Source of the DNA: Ophiocordyceps camponoti-saundersi (nom. inval.)
Taxonomy: Eukaryota; Ascomycota; Sordariomycetes; Hypocreales; Ophiocordycipitaceae
NCBI GenBank assembly: GCA_003339415.1
Contig: PDHQ01000675.1
Location: forward strand, 1 to 11,863
Direction: 5' to 3'
Length of the DNA: 11,863 nt
Shown here: positions 1 to 11,462 of the stretch, piece after piece
Position numbering within the stretch: position 1 is the stretch's first letter
Layout of the letters: every line of letters starts with the position of its first letter
The notes under the pieces: generated by a model
The model's input: only the letters and a program-made list of their open reading frames with translations
Database searches by the model: none
Told to the model about the DNA's origin: nothing
Program-made: the position numbers and the translations under genes

Positions 1-2426
<2,426 letters not shown>

Positions 2427-3055
2427 AACATTATAATATTTATACGCTAATATACCTTATATAGCTTAAAACTATCTTATATATATTTTAAAAAGGGGAA
2501 AAACTAGAAAGCTTAAAGTAAAACCCTCCTTTTAAGTATTATTTTAGCTTTATATCGGACCCCGCTTATACTTAGCACTTTATATATTTAATAAGTTAGG
2601 TATTAACTAGCGATTTAAAAGCTAATATTTCCCCTAAAGCGGACTTTATAGTAGTAAAAATACGCGTAAACTAAGTTTAATATAAAGTCTATATAGCTTA
2701 TTAATTTTTTTAGCTATTATTATTATTATTAACTAAATCCTTATATTTAATTAAAGTAGCTTTAATAATATAATTAATTAAAGCTTTATTAGCGTAGCTT
2801 AAAAATATATAAAAGTTTTATTATTTTATAATTAACTTTATAATAGCTAATTTTAAAAAATAGCTAGATTATTATAATAAAGCTATAAAAAAATATAGAG
2901 TCGGAGTTAAAAGAGGAGGTATTACTATATTCGCTTTTTAATATTTTTACTTTAGCTATTATTAGTATTTAGTTAGCGCTAAAAAGAAAAGAAAAGTAAT
3001 ATATATAAAGTTCTAATTTATAAACTTTCAAGGTTAAGTAATATATATATCCTTA
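2427..3055 (-). mobile_element. R repeat, older inverted copy, part 1 (right-end half)
   Basis: The reverse complement of this stretch matches the right part of the R copy at 3056-4935, from about 4910 down to about 4310. Shared landmarks are the ATAGCTTAAAACTAT block near 2463, AAAACCCTCC at 2521, ACCCCGCTTATACTTAGCAC near 2560-2577, GCGGACTTTATAGTAGTAAAA near 2639 and TTAGTTAGCGCTAAAAA near 2970. The match stops at TATATATCCTTA (3044-3055), where the directly oriented copy begins. It resumes beyond that copy at 4936, so the two inverted parts are one older element split by an insertion. The outer end near 2427 is approximate. Confidence 0.88.
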
Positions 3056-4935
3056 TTTATAACTTTTATATATTTTATAAATTCTATACTTATAGCGACG
3101 TAAATATAAACTTCTTATTTTTATATTATAAGTAAACTTTGCTCCTTTTATTACCTTATAGTAATAGCTAGCTATACCTAAAGTAACTCCGGGGGGGAGA
3201 GTAACGCTATATAAGTTAATTATAACCGCGAAAATTTTTTACTTAGAATATAGCTTTACTCCGAATTATAGTAATCTTAAACTTAAGGGTTTATTATATT
3301 TATTACCTTATTAAAAGCTAAAGTAAATATTAGTAAGATTATTTCGAGAGATATTTTTATTTTTATATAAGTAATTATTAAATAAATAGCGGAGTCTAAA
3401 AGGGTTTAGGGAGGTGCCTTTTTTACTTTAATTTTCTTAATTAATAATATCTCCTCGGTTATTATAGCTATAATTTCCTCTCTTTTTTATAGCTTTAAGG
3501 GGAGCGGAACTTTTTTAATATAAGCTATAGTTATAACTAAAGCGCCGGAGAAGACTATTAAAAAGTAAGTTTTTAAGTAATATAAATAATAGCTTATAAT
3601 TCGTTTTAATTTTATAGTTACTCCGCTCTAAGTTTAAAGCCTTAAAGTAATTATAATAAATATTAACTATAGACTCCGTAAGTAAAGCTAAGCTTTTATA
3701 ATAAAGAAATTACCTAATAGTAATATTATAATAATATTTCGGGATATTATTTATAAGCTCTAGTTTAATTTAAAGTAGCTTTATATTATTTTCGGAAAAA
3801 AGGTACGCTTTATTAATAAAAGTTATATTCTTATTATAAAAAAAGTATTAGCGTAAGCCTTATAGCGGGGTAATAAGGAAGCTTTTAAAAAGAAGATTAA
3901 GTTATCGAATAAAGTCTTAGTAATATAATTATATATAAAGAAATACTATTTTAAGATTTAGTAAAGTTCCCTAATAATTATTATTAATAGCGTAGTAAAT
4001 ATAAACTAAATTTATAATAAAAGTATAATAATATAAATAAAAATCTTTAATATTAAACTATATATATTAAAAGTTTAATTTTAATAATATTTTAAATATT
4101 ATTAACTTAAATATATTATTAAATATTATATAATAAGCTTATAATATAATAAATATTTTACCGCTTTATATATAAAAGGTAAGTCCGCCTACCTTATAAC
4201 TTATAAGAAAAGATTATATTATTACTTTTTTATTAAAAGTTTTATTTTAAGTAAAGTTAACTTTATTTTAAAATAAAAGTAGTATAAGATTAGGTAAAGG
4301 ATACGTATATTACCTAATTTTAAAAATTTATAAACTAAAGCTCTATATATACCGCCCCTCCTCCTTTTTTAGCGCTAACTAAAAACTAATAATAGCTAAA
4401 GCGGAAATACTAGAGAGTAGATATAATAATACCCCCTCCTTTAACTCTAACTCTATACTTATTTATAAGTCCGCTATAATAATTTAGCTATTTTTTAAGA
4501 TTAGCTATTATAAGGTTTATTATAAAATAGTAAAATTTTTATATATACTTAAGCTATACTAATAAGGCCTTAATAAATTAAATTATTAAAGCTATTTTAA
4601 TTAAATATAAGGATTTAGTTTATAGCGATAATAATAGCTAAGAAAATAAGTAAGCTATATAAACTTTATACTAAACTTAGTTTACGCGTACTTTTACTAC
4701 TATAAAGTCCGCTTTAAGGGAAATATTAGCTTCTAAATTACTAATTAATACCTAACTTATTAAATATATAAAGTGCTAGGTATAGGCGGGGTCTAACTTA
4801 AAGCTAAAGTAACGCTTAAGGGGAGGGTTTTACTCTAAGTCCTTTAGTTTTTCCCCCTCTTAGAATATATATAAAATAGTTTTAAGCTATATAAGGTAGA
4901 CTAGCGTATAAATTATTATTAATATATATATTTTT
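3056..4935 (+). mobile_element. R repeat, full-length copy A (unclassified ~1.88 kb element)
   Basis: This is the best preserved copy of a repeat found four times here: A, B at 8541-10358, the deleted copy C from 10598, and the split inverted copy around A. It sits inside that inverted copy between TTA at 3053-3055 and TTTTTTA at 4931-4937, so the junctions fit a TA target duplication, and the length is close to 1.88 kb. TA targets and this length suggest a Tc1/mariner-Pogo (Fot1-like) DNA transposon, but I see no clear DDE motif. The ends show only a weak imperfect inverted similarity (TATTTTATAAATTCTATAC near the left end; TTATACGC-like sequence on the complement of the right end). Frame 2 from about 3318 to 3960 reads as degraded coding sequence, with codons such as GCGGAGTCTAAAAGGGTT, but no family is recognised. 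It keeps more G+C than B or C and so is probably the youngest copy. Strand is assigned by convention. Confidence 0.85.
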
Positions 4936-5665
4936 TACCCGGTTTTATATAACTCTTATTTTAAAGTAAAGTTAACTTTATTTAAAATAAAACTTTTAAT
5001 AAAAAAAGTAATAATATAGTTTTTTCTTATAAGTTATAAAGTAAATAAACTCGCTTTTTATATATAAAATAATAAAATATTTATTATATTATAACTTTAT
5101 TATATAATATTTAGTAATATATTTAAATTAGTAATATTTAAAGTATTATTAAGGTTAAACTTTTAATATATATAATTTAGCGTTAAAAATCTTTACTTAT
5201 ATTATTATATTTTTATTATAAATTTAATTTATATCCGCTACGCTATTAATAATAATTATTAAAAAACTTTACTAAATCCTTAAATAATATTTTTTTATAT
5301 ATAGTTATATTACTAAAACCTTATTTAATAACTTAATCTTTTTCTAAAAAGCTTCCTTATTATTTTATTATAAGGCTTACGCTAGTACCCTTTTTATAAT
5401 AAGAGTATAACCTCCGCTAGTTAAGCGTGCCTCTTTTCTAAAAGCGGTATAAAGCTACCTTAAATCGGACCGGAGCTTATAAACGGTGTCCTAGAATATT
5501 ACTATAACGTTACTATTAGGTAGTTTCCTTACTATAAGAGCTTAGCCCTGCCCGTAAAGTTTATAATTAATACTTATTATAATTACTTTAAGGCTTTAAA
5601 CTTAAAGCTTAAATAATATTAAATTAGCTTTAACTTATAATTAAGCTACTTTTATATTATATATT
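4936..5665 (-). mobile_element. R repeat, older inverted copy, part 2
   Basis: The reverse complement matches copy A from about 4285 back to about 3580. Matching blocks include TAAAGTAAAGTTAACTTTAT at 4961, CTACGCTATTAATAATAATT near 5237, AAAAAGCTTCCTTATTA near 5346 and TTTAAGGCTTTAAACTTA at 5587-5604. It continues part 1 (2427-3055) with no large gap, which shows that the two are one element interrupted by copy A. Similarity fades near 5665, so the last ~500 bases (the left end of R) are missing or unrecognisable. The part 5420-5560 keeps unusual G+C for this window (GCGTGCCTC, ACGGTGTCC, CCCTGCCCG), including three of the few surviving TpG sites. Confidence 0.85.
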
Positions 5666-6559
5666 ATTAGTAAAATTAATAGTAAATTTTACTTTAGTAA
5701 GTTTAAAACTAATACTTAAGTTAATAAGTATTTTTTTATTAGAGTTTTATTAAGATAAGGATTCTTAATTCCTTATAAAATTAATATTTTTAACTTTTAA
5801 TAAAAGCTTTAAATTTAATTTTATAGAGAAATATATATTAAATAGTATTTTACTAATAAAAAACTAGCTATTTATAAATATATAATAATAACTTTAGTAA
5901 TAATAATCTATTTCTTTAATAAGTATAATTTTAATATTAATTAAAAATCCTTTTAAAAATCGTAAATTTATTTTTTCTCTAACTTTTATTTTCTTTTAAG
6001 TTTAATTATTTATATTTACTTTTATTTAACTATTTTTAACTTAAGTAATAAGCTAATTTTTTTAAAATAAAAAGAAAAAGTTAATATTATTTTAAATCTT
6101 AATAATTAATTCTTTTTAATAATCTTATAATAAATTACTAAACTAAACTCTTTAAATAAGCTTAATAAATATTTAATATTAAACTTTTTTTTAAACTAGA
6201 TAATATTATTTAATAAAATTAATACTTATTTACCTTTTATTAATATTTTAAATTTAAGTTAACTATAATAATTAGGTATTTTTAAAATACTTTATATTTT
6301 AGAAATTAAAGGAAAATATAGCGTTAAAGTTTATATTTTAAAACCTTAATTATTAGGTAAAGTAATATAACTTTATAATTCTTTTTAAAGCTATAAAAAG
6401 GTATAAAATTAATTAATCTACTCTTAAAATAGTATTTAAAAATCCTCTTTATTAATAATTAATATAAAAAAAAGTTAGTTTATATCCTTATTTACTAAAT
6501 AAACCTAATTAGGATTTCTTAATAAGAAAAAAAATAATATATATTTATTAAGTAAAATA
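5666..6559. other. AT-rich stretch upstream of Gypsy reverse transcriptase
   Basis: This stretch has almost no C or G and is among the most decayed DNA in the window. By position it should hold the gag, protease or connecting region of the Ty3/Gypsy polyprotein. I could not recognise a protease DSGA/DTGA motif or a zinc knuckle in it. Just before the reverse transcriptase, frame 2 near 6560-6601 (GCGCTTAAAGCTTTACTTTT, then TAT TTT ATT ATT) has the spacing of the segment that normally precedes the first conserved block of the enzyme. Confidence 0.4.
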
Positions 6560-7145
6560 AAATAAGCGCTTAAAGCTTTACTTTTTACTAGCTTATATTT
6601 TATTATTAAAAGAAAAGGTAAACTATATATTATTAATAATTTATAAGTATTAAATAGTATAATTATTCCTAATATATATTTTATACCTCTCCTTTAAGAT
6701 ATAGTTTATAAATTAGTAAATAAAAAAGTTATTTTTATTATTAATATTAAATGCTTTTTTTATTAGTTTTTTATTTATTTAAATTACTAAGAGTAATTAA
6801 TAATTACTTCTTATTATAAATTAAAAAAAGCTATAATTACTTTTATAAAATATAAAAATTCGTTTACTTATATATATAAATTTATTTATTATATTTTTTA
6901 ACTATATAAGATATATGCTATTAGTTATATTAATAATATAGTAATTTTTTTTAATCTTTTAGGAAATTATATTTAAATATTTAATTATTATATTTAATCT
7001 TTTTACTAATATAAACCTTTCTCTTTCTATTCTTAAGATTTTCCTTTATTACTTTTTAGTAAAAATATTAAAATATTATATTAATAATCTTACTTTAATA
7101 AATACTTAATTTTAAGTAAAAGCTTTATAGAATATTAAGTTTCTT
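6560..7145 (+). pseudogene. Gypsy reverse transcriptase remnant
   Basis: Frame 2 (for example from 6602) gives successive conserved blocks of Gypsy reverse transcriptase in decayed form. IIKRKGKLYIINNL (6602-6643) fits the K-K-DG-L-R block. LNSIIIPNIYFIPLL (6650-6694) fits the LN..TIPN.YP.P block, and DIVYKLVNKK follows. The catalytic YIDD box reads YINNIVIF at 6926-6949. There both Asp codons GAT have become AAT, exactly the TG-to-TA change RIP makes. The box lies about 108 codons after the first block, as expected. In-frame stops at 6644 and 6695 stand where Gln codons are likely. Downstream, 6950-7100 fits the segment after the active site. Both catalytic aspartates are lost, so the protein would be dead even without stops. 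Confidence 0.85.
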
Positions 7146-7399
7146 AATACCTTATAACGCCTTAAATAATAAATTAAATTAGTTAGATAGAGAAGATATC
7201 TTATTCCTTACTTTATATAATAAATTAACTTTTTAAGAAATATAAAATAATAATATTCGGTAAAAGATAGGAAAATAAAATATTTATTACTAAACTAAAA
7301 AAAATACCTTTTACTTTTTAATATAAGATTATTCCGGTAAAGGAAAAAATTAATTATTTTAATAATATTACTAATAATTTTTATAATAATATTACTTTT
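7146..7399 (+). pseudogene. Gypsy RT/RNase H connection, decayed
   Basis: In the same frame this segment lies between the reverse transcriptase thumb and RNase H. I can see no diagnostic motif in it beyond its position and preserved frame (for example TTC GGT AAA AGA near 7256). It is listed so that the pol region reads as one unit. Confidence 0.5.
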
Positions 7400-7570
7400 A
7401 GTTAGTTTTTTCCTAATTATTAACTTTCTTTATAAATTAATACCTTTTAAAAGAATAGTTTTATAGCTTATCTTTTTTATTTTAATAATAAAAAATCTTA
7501 AAATTATTTTTAGCTCCGCTTTAATAGTTTATAAAACCTATTTATAGTTTTAATTATATACTTAAACTAG
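7400..7570 (+). pseudogene. Gypsy RNase H remnant
   Basis: Frame 2 at about 7430-7480 reads L*INTF*KNSFIAYLFY. Its spacing fits the first RNase H block of Gypsy elements, where an aspartate-alanine-serine motif is followed by a G-x-G-A strand. The aspartate position reads AAT (Asn), the expected RIP product of GAT after a T. It is about 500 bases after the reverse transcriptase active site, a normal distance. The remaining RNase H motifs are not clear. Confidence 0.6.
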
Positions 7571-8077
7571 CTAAAATTAAATATTAGCTAACTAAACTTA
7601 AGATTTTTAATATAATATAAGCTTATTATAAACTTTAAACTTATTTAATTAAAACTTAGAAACTAAAAGTTATAATTTTTATAAATTAAATTATAATTTT
7701 AATAATTATAAAATAAACTTTTTTTATTATTAGTATAAGTAGTAATTATTACCTTATTTTTACTTTTTAGTTTTTAAGTTAATATTTTTTTAATTTAATA
7801 TATTTTTAATATTTTTATAAACTTAATCTTACGCCTCCTTTTTAAAATAATCTTAGAAAAGGGGTAAAGAAAATTTAAAGATATTTAGAAAAATTATATT
7901 AATTAAAACTATATATTTATTTCCTTAAAACCTATTCTTAATAATACTTTCTAAGAAAGGATTCCCGAAAGATATCTCCTTAATATATAATAATTTAAAA
8001 TCTTAAGAAAACTTAAAAATAAAAATTCTTAAAAAAGATTTACTATTATCTTAATAAATAGCTTATTATATTTTAAG
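7571..8077 (+). other. Decayed pol linker between RNase H and integrase
   Basis: No motif can be read in this segment. A few less-decayed patches survive (TTACGCCTCC at 7829-7838; AAGGATTCCCGAAAGATATC at 7957-7976). By position it should hold the C-terminal half of RNase H and the tether to integrase. Confidence 0.4.
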
Positions 8078-8290
8078 GATATTAATAATTAATAATAATT
8101 TTATATTCCTAAAAATTACGCTAAAAAATTATTTTTTAAATATTATTTATTAAACTTTATAATAGCTAAAAATATATATAAGCTAAACTTTTTTTTAATT
8201 TTATTATTTCCTAAGTAAAAGAAATTAATAATTTTATAAATAAGTATAATATTTCTAAAAAAAAATAAAATTAATAAATAAGCTTTTTTA
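8078..8290 (+). pseudogene. Gypsy integrase zinc-binding (H2C2) region, decayed
   Basis: In the pol frame, FYIPKNYAKKL (around 8099-8131) matches the stretch with a conserved I-P motif that precedes the zinc-binding domain of Gypsy integrases. It is followed by IYKLNFFLILLFPK at about 8174-8215, in the place of the K-T-L...WP-M block, and by KKNKINK before 8282, in the place of the C-Q-x-N-K end. The His and Cys codons themselves cannot be seen: His and Cys codons become Tyr codons under RIP (CAT and TGT to TAT), and Tyr is what stands near 8140. The distance from the reverse transcriptase active site is about 400 codons, normal for the family. Confidence 0.6.
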
Positions 8291-8536
8291 AGTAAATAAT
8301 TTTAATATATTTTTTAATAATTCCTTTTTTTATAATTATATTAAACTTTATTATTAAACTTTTTTAATTTTTTTTTAAAAAACTTACCTTAGTTTAAACT
8401 TATAAGAAAGTTTTATAATATTTTTCTTATTATTATTAATAAGTTTTTAAAATATATATTTTAACTTTTAGAATTAATTTTTTTATTAATAAAAAATAAG
8501 CTTAATAATTATATTATAAGCTTACTTATTATAATT
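8291..8536 (+). pseudogene. Gypsy integrase core, 5' part
   Basis: The frame continues into the retroviral-type integrase core. LLLNFF at 8348-8365 stands for the S-x-D-F-I block with the first catalytic Asp. That position reads AAC (Asn) at 8357-8359. FYNIFLIIINKFLKY at 8411-8455 stands for the strand ending in V-V-D-R-x-S-K; its Asp is AAT at 8438-8440. The reading breaks at about 8536 where R copy B begins, before the second catalytic Asp. The rest of the core is found at 10371, beyond B. Confidence 0.75.
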
Positions 8537-8540
8537 ATAT

Positions 8541-10358
8541 AAACTTTTATATATTTTATAAACTTTACACTTATAGTAACGCGGATATAAACTTCTTATA
8601 CTTATATTATAAGTAAACTCCGCTCCCTCTATTACTTTATAATAATAATAAGCTATATTTAAATTAACTTTAAAAGGGAGGGTAATATTATATAAGTTAA
8701 TTATAACTATAAAATTTTTTTACTTAAAATATAACTTTACTTTAAATTATAATAAGGTAAATATTAATAAAATTATTTTAGAAGATATTTTTATTTTTAT
8801 ATAAGTAATTATTAAAGAAATAATAAAGTTTAAAAAGGTCCGGGGAAGCGCCCCCTTTACTCTAACTTTATTAGTTAGTAATATCTTTTTAGCTATTATA
8901 GCTATAATTTCCTCTCTTTTTTATAACTTTAGGGGGAGCGGAACTCTTTTAATATAAGTTATAATTATAACTAAAGCGCTAAAGAAAACTATTAAAAAAT
9001 AAATTTTAGGTAATATAAGCGATAGCTTATAATTCGCTTTAACTTTATTATTACTTTATTTTAAATTTAAGGCCTTAAAAAAATTATAATAAATAATAAT
9101 TATAAATTTTATAAATAAAGCTTAGCTTTTATAATAAAAAAATTATTAAGTAATAATATTATAATAATATTTTAAAATATTATTTATAAGCTTTAATTTA
9201 ATTTAAGGTAATTTTATATTATTTTTAGAGAAAAGGTTTATTTAATTAATAAAAGTTATACTTTTATTATAAAAAAAGTATTAGCGCGGGCTTTTTAATA
9301 AAGTAATAAGAAAGTTTTTTAGAAAAATATTAAGTTATAAAATAAAATCTTAATAATATAATTATATATATAAAAATATTATTTAAAAAATTAATAAAGT
9401 TTCCTAATAATTATTATTAAAAATATAGTAAATATAAACTAAATTTATAATAAAAATATAATAATATAAGCGGAGATTTTTAATACTAAACTATATATAT
9501 TAAAAATCTAACCTTATTAATACTTTAAAATATTACTAACTTAAATATATTATTAAATATTATATAATAAAGCTATAATATAGTAAATATTTTACCGCTT
9601 TATATATAAAAAGTAAATTTACTTACTTTATAGCTTATAAAAAAAATTATATTATTACCTCTTTTATTAAAAATCTTACTTTAAGTAAAGTTAACTTTAT
9701 TTTAAAATAAAAGCGGTATAAGATTAAGCGAAAAACATATACGCTACCTAACTTTAAAAGTTTATAGATTAGAATTTTATATATATTACCCCTCCTCTCT
9801 TTTTAGCGCTAATTAGAAATTAATAATAGCTAAAGCGGAAACGCTAAAAAGTAAATATAATAATACCTCCTTTTTTAACTTTAACTTTATACTTATTTAT
9901 AGCTTTATTATAATAGATTAGCTATTTTTTAAAATTAACTATTATAAAGTTTATTATAAAATAGTAAAACTTTTATATATTTCTAAGCTATACTAATAAA
10001 GCCTTAATTAATTAAATTATTAAAGCTATTTTAATTAAATATAAGAACTTAGTTTATAGCGATAATAATAGCTAAGAGGATAAGTAAGCTATATAAACTT
10101 TATATTAAACTTAGTTTACGTATATTCTTATTATTATAGAATCCCCTTTAAGGGAAATATTAGCTTTTAAATTATTAGTTAATACTTAACTTATTAAATA
10201 TATAAAATACTAGGTATACGCGGGGTTTAACTTAAAGCTAAAATAATACTTAAAAGAAAAGTTTTATTTTAAGCTCTCCGGTTTTTCCCCCTCTTAGAAT
10301 ATATATAAGATAGTTCTTAGCTATATAAAGTATATTAGTATATAAATATTACTATTAT
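8541..10358 (+). mobile_element. R repeat, copy B, inserted in Gypsy integrase
   Basis: Copy B matches copy A end to end in the same orientation. It runs from TTTTATATATTTTATAAAC (8545; A at 3064) to TATAAATATTACTATTA near 10341-10357. It is about 60 bases shorter. One clear difference is a ~45-base deletion near 8754: the sequence present in A at about 3270-3316 and in C at about 10808-10857 is missing, so the loss happened in B. It has lost more G+C than A: for example, A has TCCGGGGGGGAGAG near 3188 where B has TTTAAAAGGGAGGG near 8669. It interrupts the Gypsy integrase core. AT-rich flanks make the target duplication unclear; ends are good to about 10 bases. Strand is by convention, matching A. 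Confidence 0.88.
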
Positions 10359-10370
10359 ATTATAATTAAA

Positions 10371-10597
10371 ATTTTTTAAGATAAATTATTTTTAATTAAA
10401 ATTTAAAGTTTATATTTAAATTTTAAAAAACCTTATAATTTACTTTTAATATTAAATTTTTAATATTAAGTATATATTATTTATATAATTATAATTTATT
10501 TTAAAAATAATATTAAATTAATAAAATTAGTTTTATATTTTTTATTATTAATTTTTTAATAAAATAATAAATTAACGCCTTATTAATATAAGTAAGA
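10371..10597 (+). pseudogene. Gypsy integrase core, 3' part
   Basis: The integrase core resumes here after R copy B. The frame from 10373 gives IIFN*NLKF at 10385-10411, in the place of the I-S-D-R-x-x-F motif with the second catalytic Asp (AAT at 10394-10396). KF*KTL* at 10418-10438 stands for the F-W...L-W segment, with TAA/TAG where Trp is expected. SIYYL at 10469-10483 stands for the A-Y-H-P block. The position for the catalytic Glu falls near 10502-10504 (now TAA), 36 codons after the Asp, which is the D,D-35-E spacing of this integrase class. The segment is cut off at about 10598 by R copy C. Confidence 0.75.
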
Positions 10598-10866
10598 AAG
10601 TTTTATATATTTTATAAACTTTACGCTTATAGTAATATAAATATAAACTTCTTATTCTTATATTATAAGTAACCTCCGCTCTTTTTATTATCTTATAATA
10701 ATAGTAAGCTATGCTTATAATAACTTTAAGGGGGAGGGTAATATTATATAAGTTAATTATAACCGCGAAAATTTTTTACTTAAAATATAGCTTTATTTTA
10801 AATTATAATAATCTTTAACTTAAGAGTTTATTATATTTATTACCTTATTAAAAGCTATAGTATATA
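10598..10866 (+). mobile_element. R repeat, copy C, left end
   Basis: This matches copy A from 3064 to about 3320: TTTTATATATTTTATAAACT at 10601, TAACCTCCGCTC near 10670, CCGCGAAAATTTTTTACTTA at 10763-10782 and TTACCTTATTAAAAGCTATAG at 10840-10860. Similarity to R then stops and the E1 repeat begins. About 1.3 kb of internal R sequence (A about 3320-4620) is absent from C. The left boundary lies where the Gypsy integrase reading ends. Confidence 0.87.
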
Positions 10867-11190
10867 TAGGGTTTAAAATTAGTTAGTCTTTAGTTAGTTA
10901 GGACTAACTAAAAAAAGTCCGGACTAAAAGTACGTACCTTTTAGTTAGTCTTTAGTTAGTTAGCTTAAGGACTTTAGTTAGTCCTTAAATATAAGGATTA
11001 ACTAACTAAAAACTAAAGACTAAAAGGACTAAATTTTTAGTTAGCTTATATAAGCTATTTTAATCTAAAAGAAATACTAATAAATAGCGCGATAAAAGTA
11101 CTATATAGAAATTAAGTTTTTTTTTAATTATATTATTATTAAGCGAGAAATAAATTCTTTAATCTAATATATTAAAAATAAAAATAAAAT
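10867..11190. repeat. E repeat, copy 1 (foldback-rich), at the R deletion junction
   Basis: E1 starts at TAGGGTTTAAAATTAGTTAG and shares order, spacing and length with E2 at 11463: the start, TACGTA in the middle (10931-10936), a TAGCTTA/TAAGCTA palindrome (11042-11057), AAG plus a T-run (11114) and an AAGCGAG motif near 11142. The first ~190 bases are built of TTAGTTAG, CTAACTAA and GGACTAA units arranged as inverted repeats: TTAAGGACT/AGTCCTTAA (10965-10973 with 10980-10988), ACTAAAAG/CTTTTAGT (10923-10930 with 10938-10945) and a 14-pair stem with one G-T pair (10974-10987 with 10992-11005). It encodes nothing visible. It may be a non-autonomous foldback or MITE-like element. The right limit is approximate. 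Confidence 0.8.
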
Positions 11191-11462
11191 CTAGTAATAA
11201 TAATAGTAATAACTTAATAAATAATAATATAAACTTTATATTAAACTTAGTTTACGCGTACTTTTATTATTATAAAGTCCGCTTTAAGGAAAATATTAGC
11301 TTTTTAATTACTAGTTAATACCTAACTTATTAAATATATAAAGTATTAGGTATAAGCGGGGTCTAACTTAAAGCTAAGGTAATGCTTAAAAGGAGGGTTT
11401 TACTCTAAGCTTTCTAGTTTTTCCCCCTTTTAGAATATATATAGGATAGTTTTAAGCTATAT
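11191..11462 (+). mobile_element. R repeat, copy C, right part
   Basis: R resumes beyond E1. From about 11192 (AGTAATAATAATAG, A near 4623), and very clearly from ATAAACTTTAT at 11231, it follows A 4656-4896. Shared blocks are TTAGTTTACGCGTAC (11248), AAGTCCGCTTTAAGG (11275), GCGGGGTCTAACTTAAAGCT (11356-11375) and the AGGAGGGTTTTACTCTAAG block near 11391. Similarity stops at AGCTATAT (11455-11462), where E2 starts. Copy C is therefore an internally deleted derivative of R. Confidence 0.88.

Larger units (their letters stand above)
6480..10597 (+). mobile_element. RIP-killed Ty3/Gypsy retrotransposon (pol region)
   Basis: Frame 2 of the + strand carries, in order, decayed reverse transcriptase, RNase H, integrase zinc-binding region and integrase core. 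That order is the domain arrangement of Ty3/Gypsy (Metaviridae-type) elements; in Ty1/Copia elements integrase precedes reverse transcriptase. From 6602 to 8455 the same frame is kept with no net frameshift, so decay was by substitution, as RIP predicts. A copy of R (about 8541-10358) splits the integrase core, and another R begins at about 10598 and hides the 3' end. Neither LTR could be identified. Outer limits are approximate. The element cannot make protein. Confidence 0.83.

Noticed and set aside
3056..4935. R as a Fot1/Pogo transposase gene
   Set aside because: Length and TA junctions fit, but I could not find a DDE catalytic motif or a recognisable helix-turn-helix block, so no family name is given.
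10867..11190. E repeat as a CRISPR array or tandem satellite
   Set aside because: The TTAGTTAG units are irregular, inverted and without equal spacers; the copies match as one ~325-base unit.
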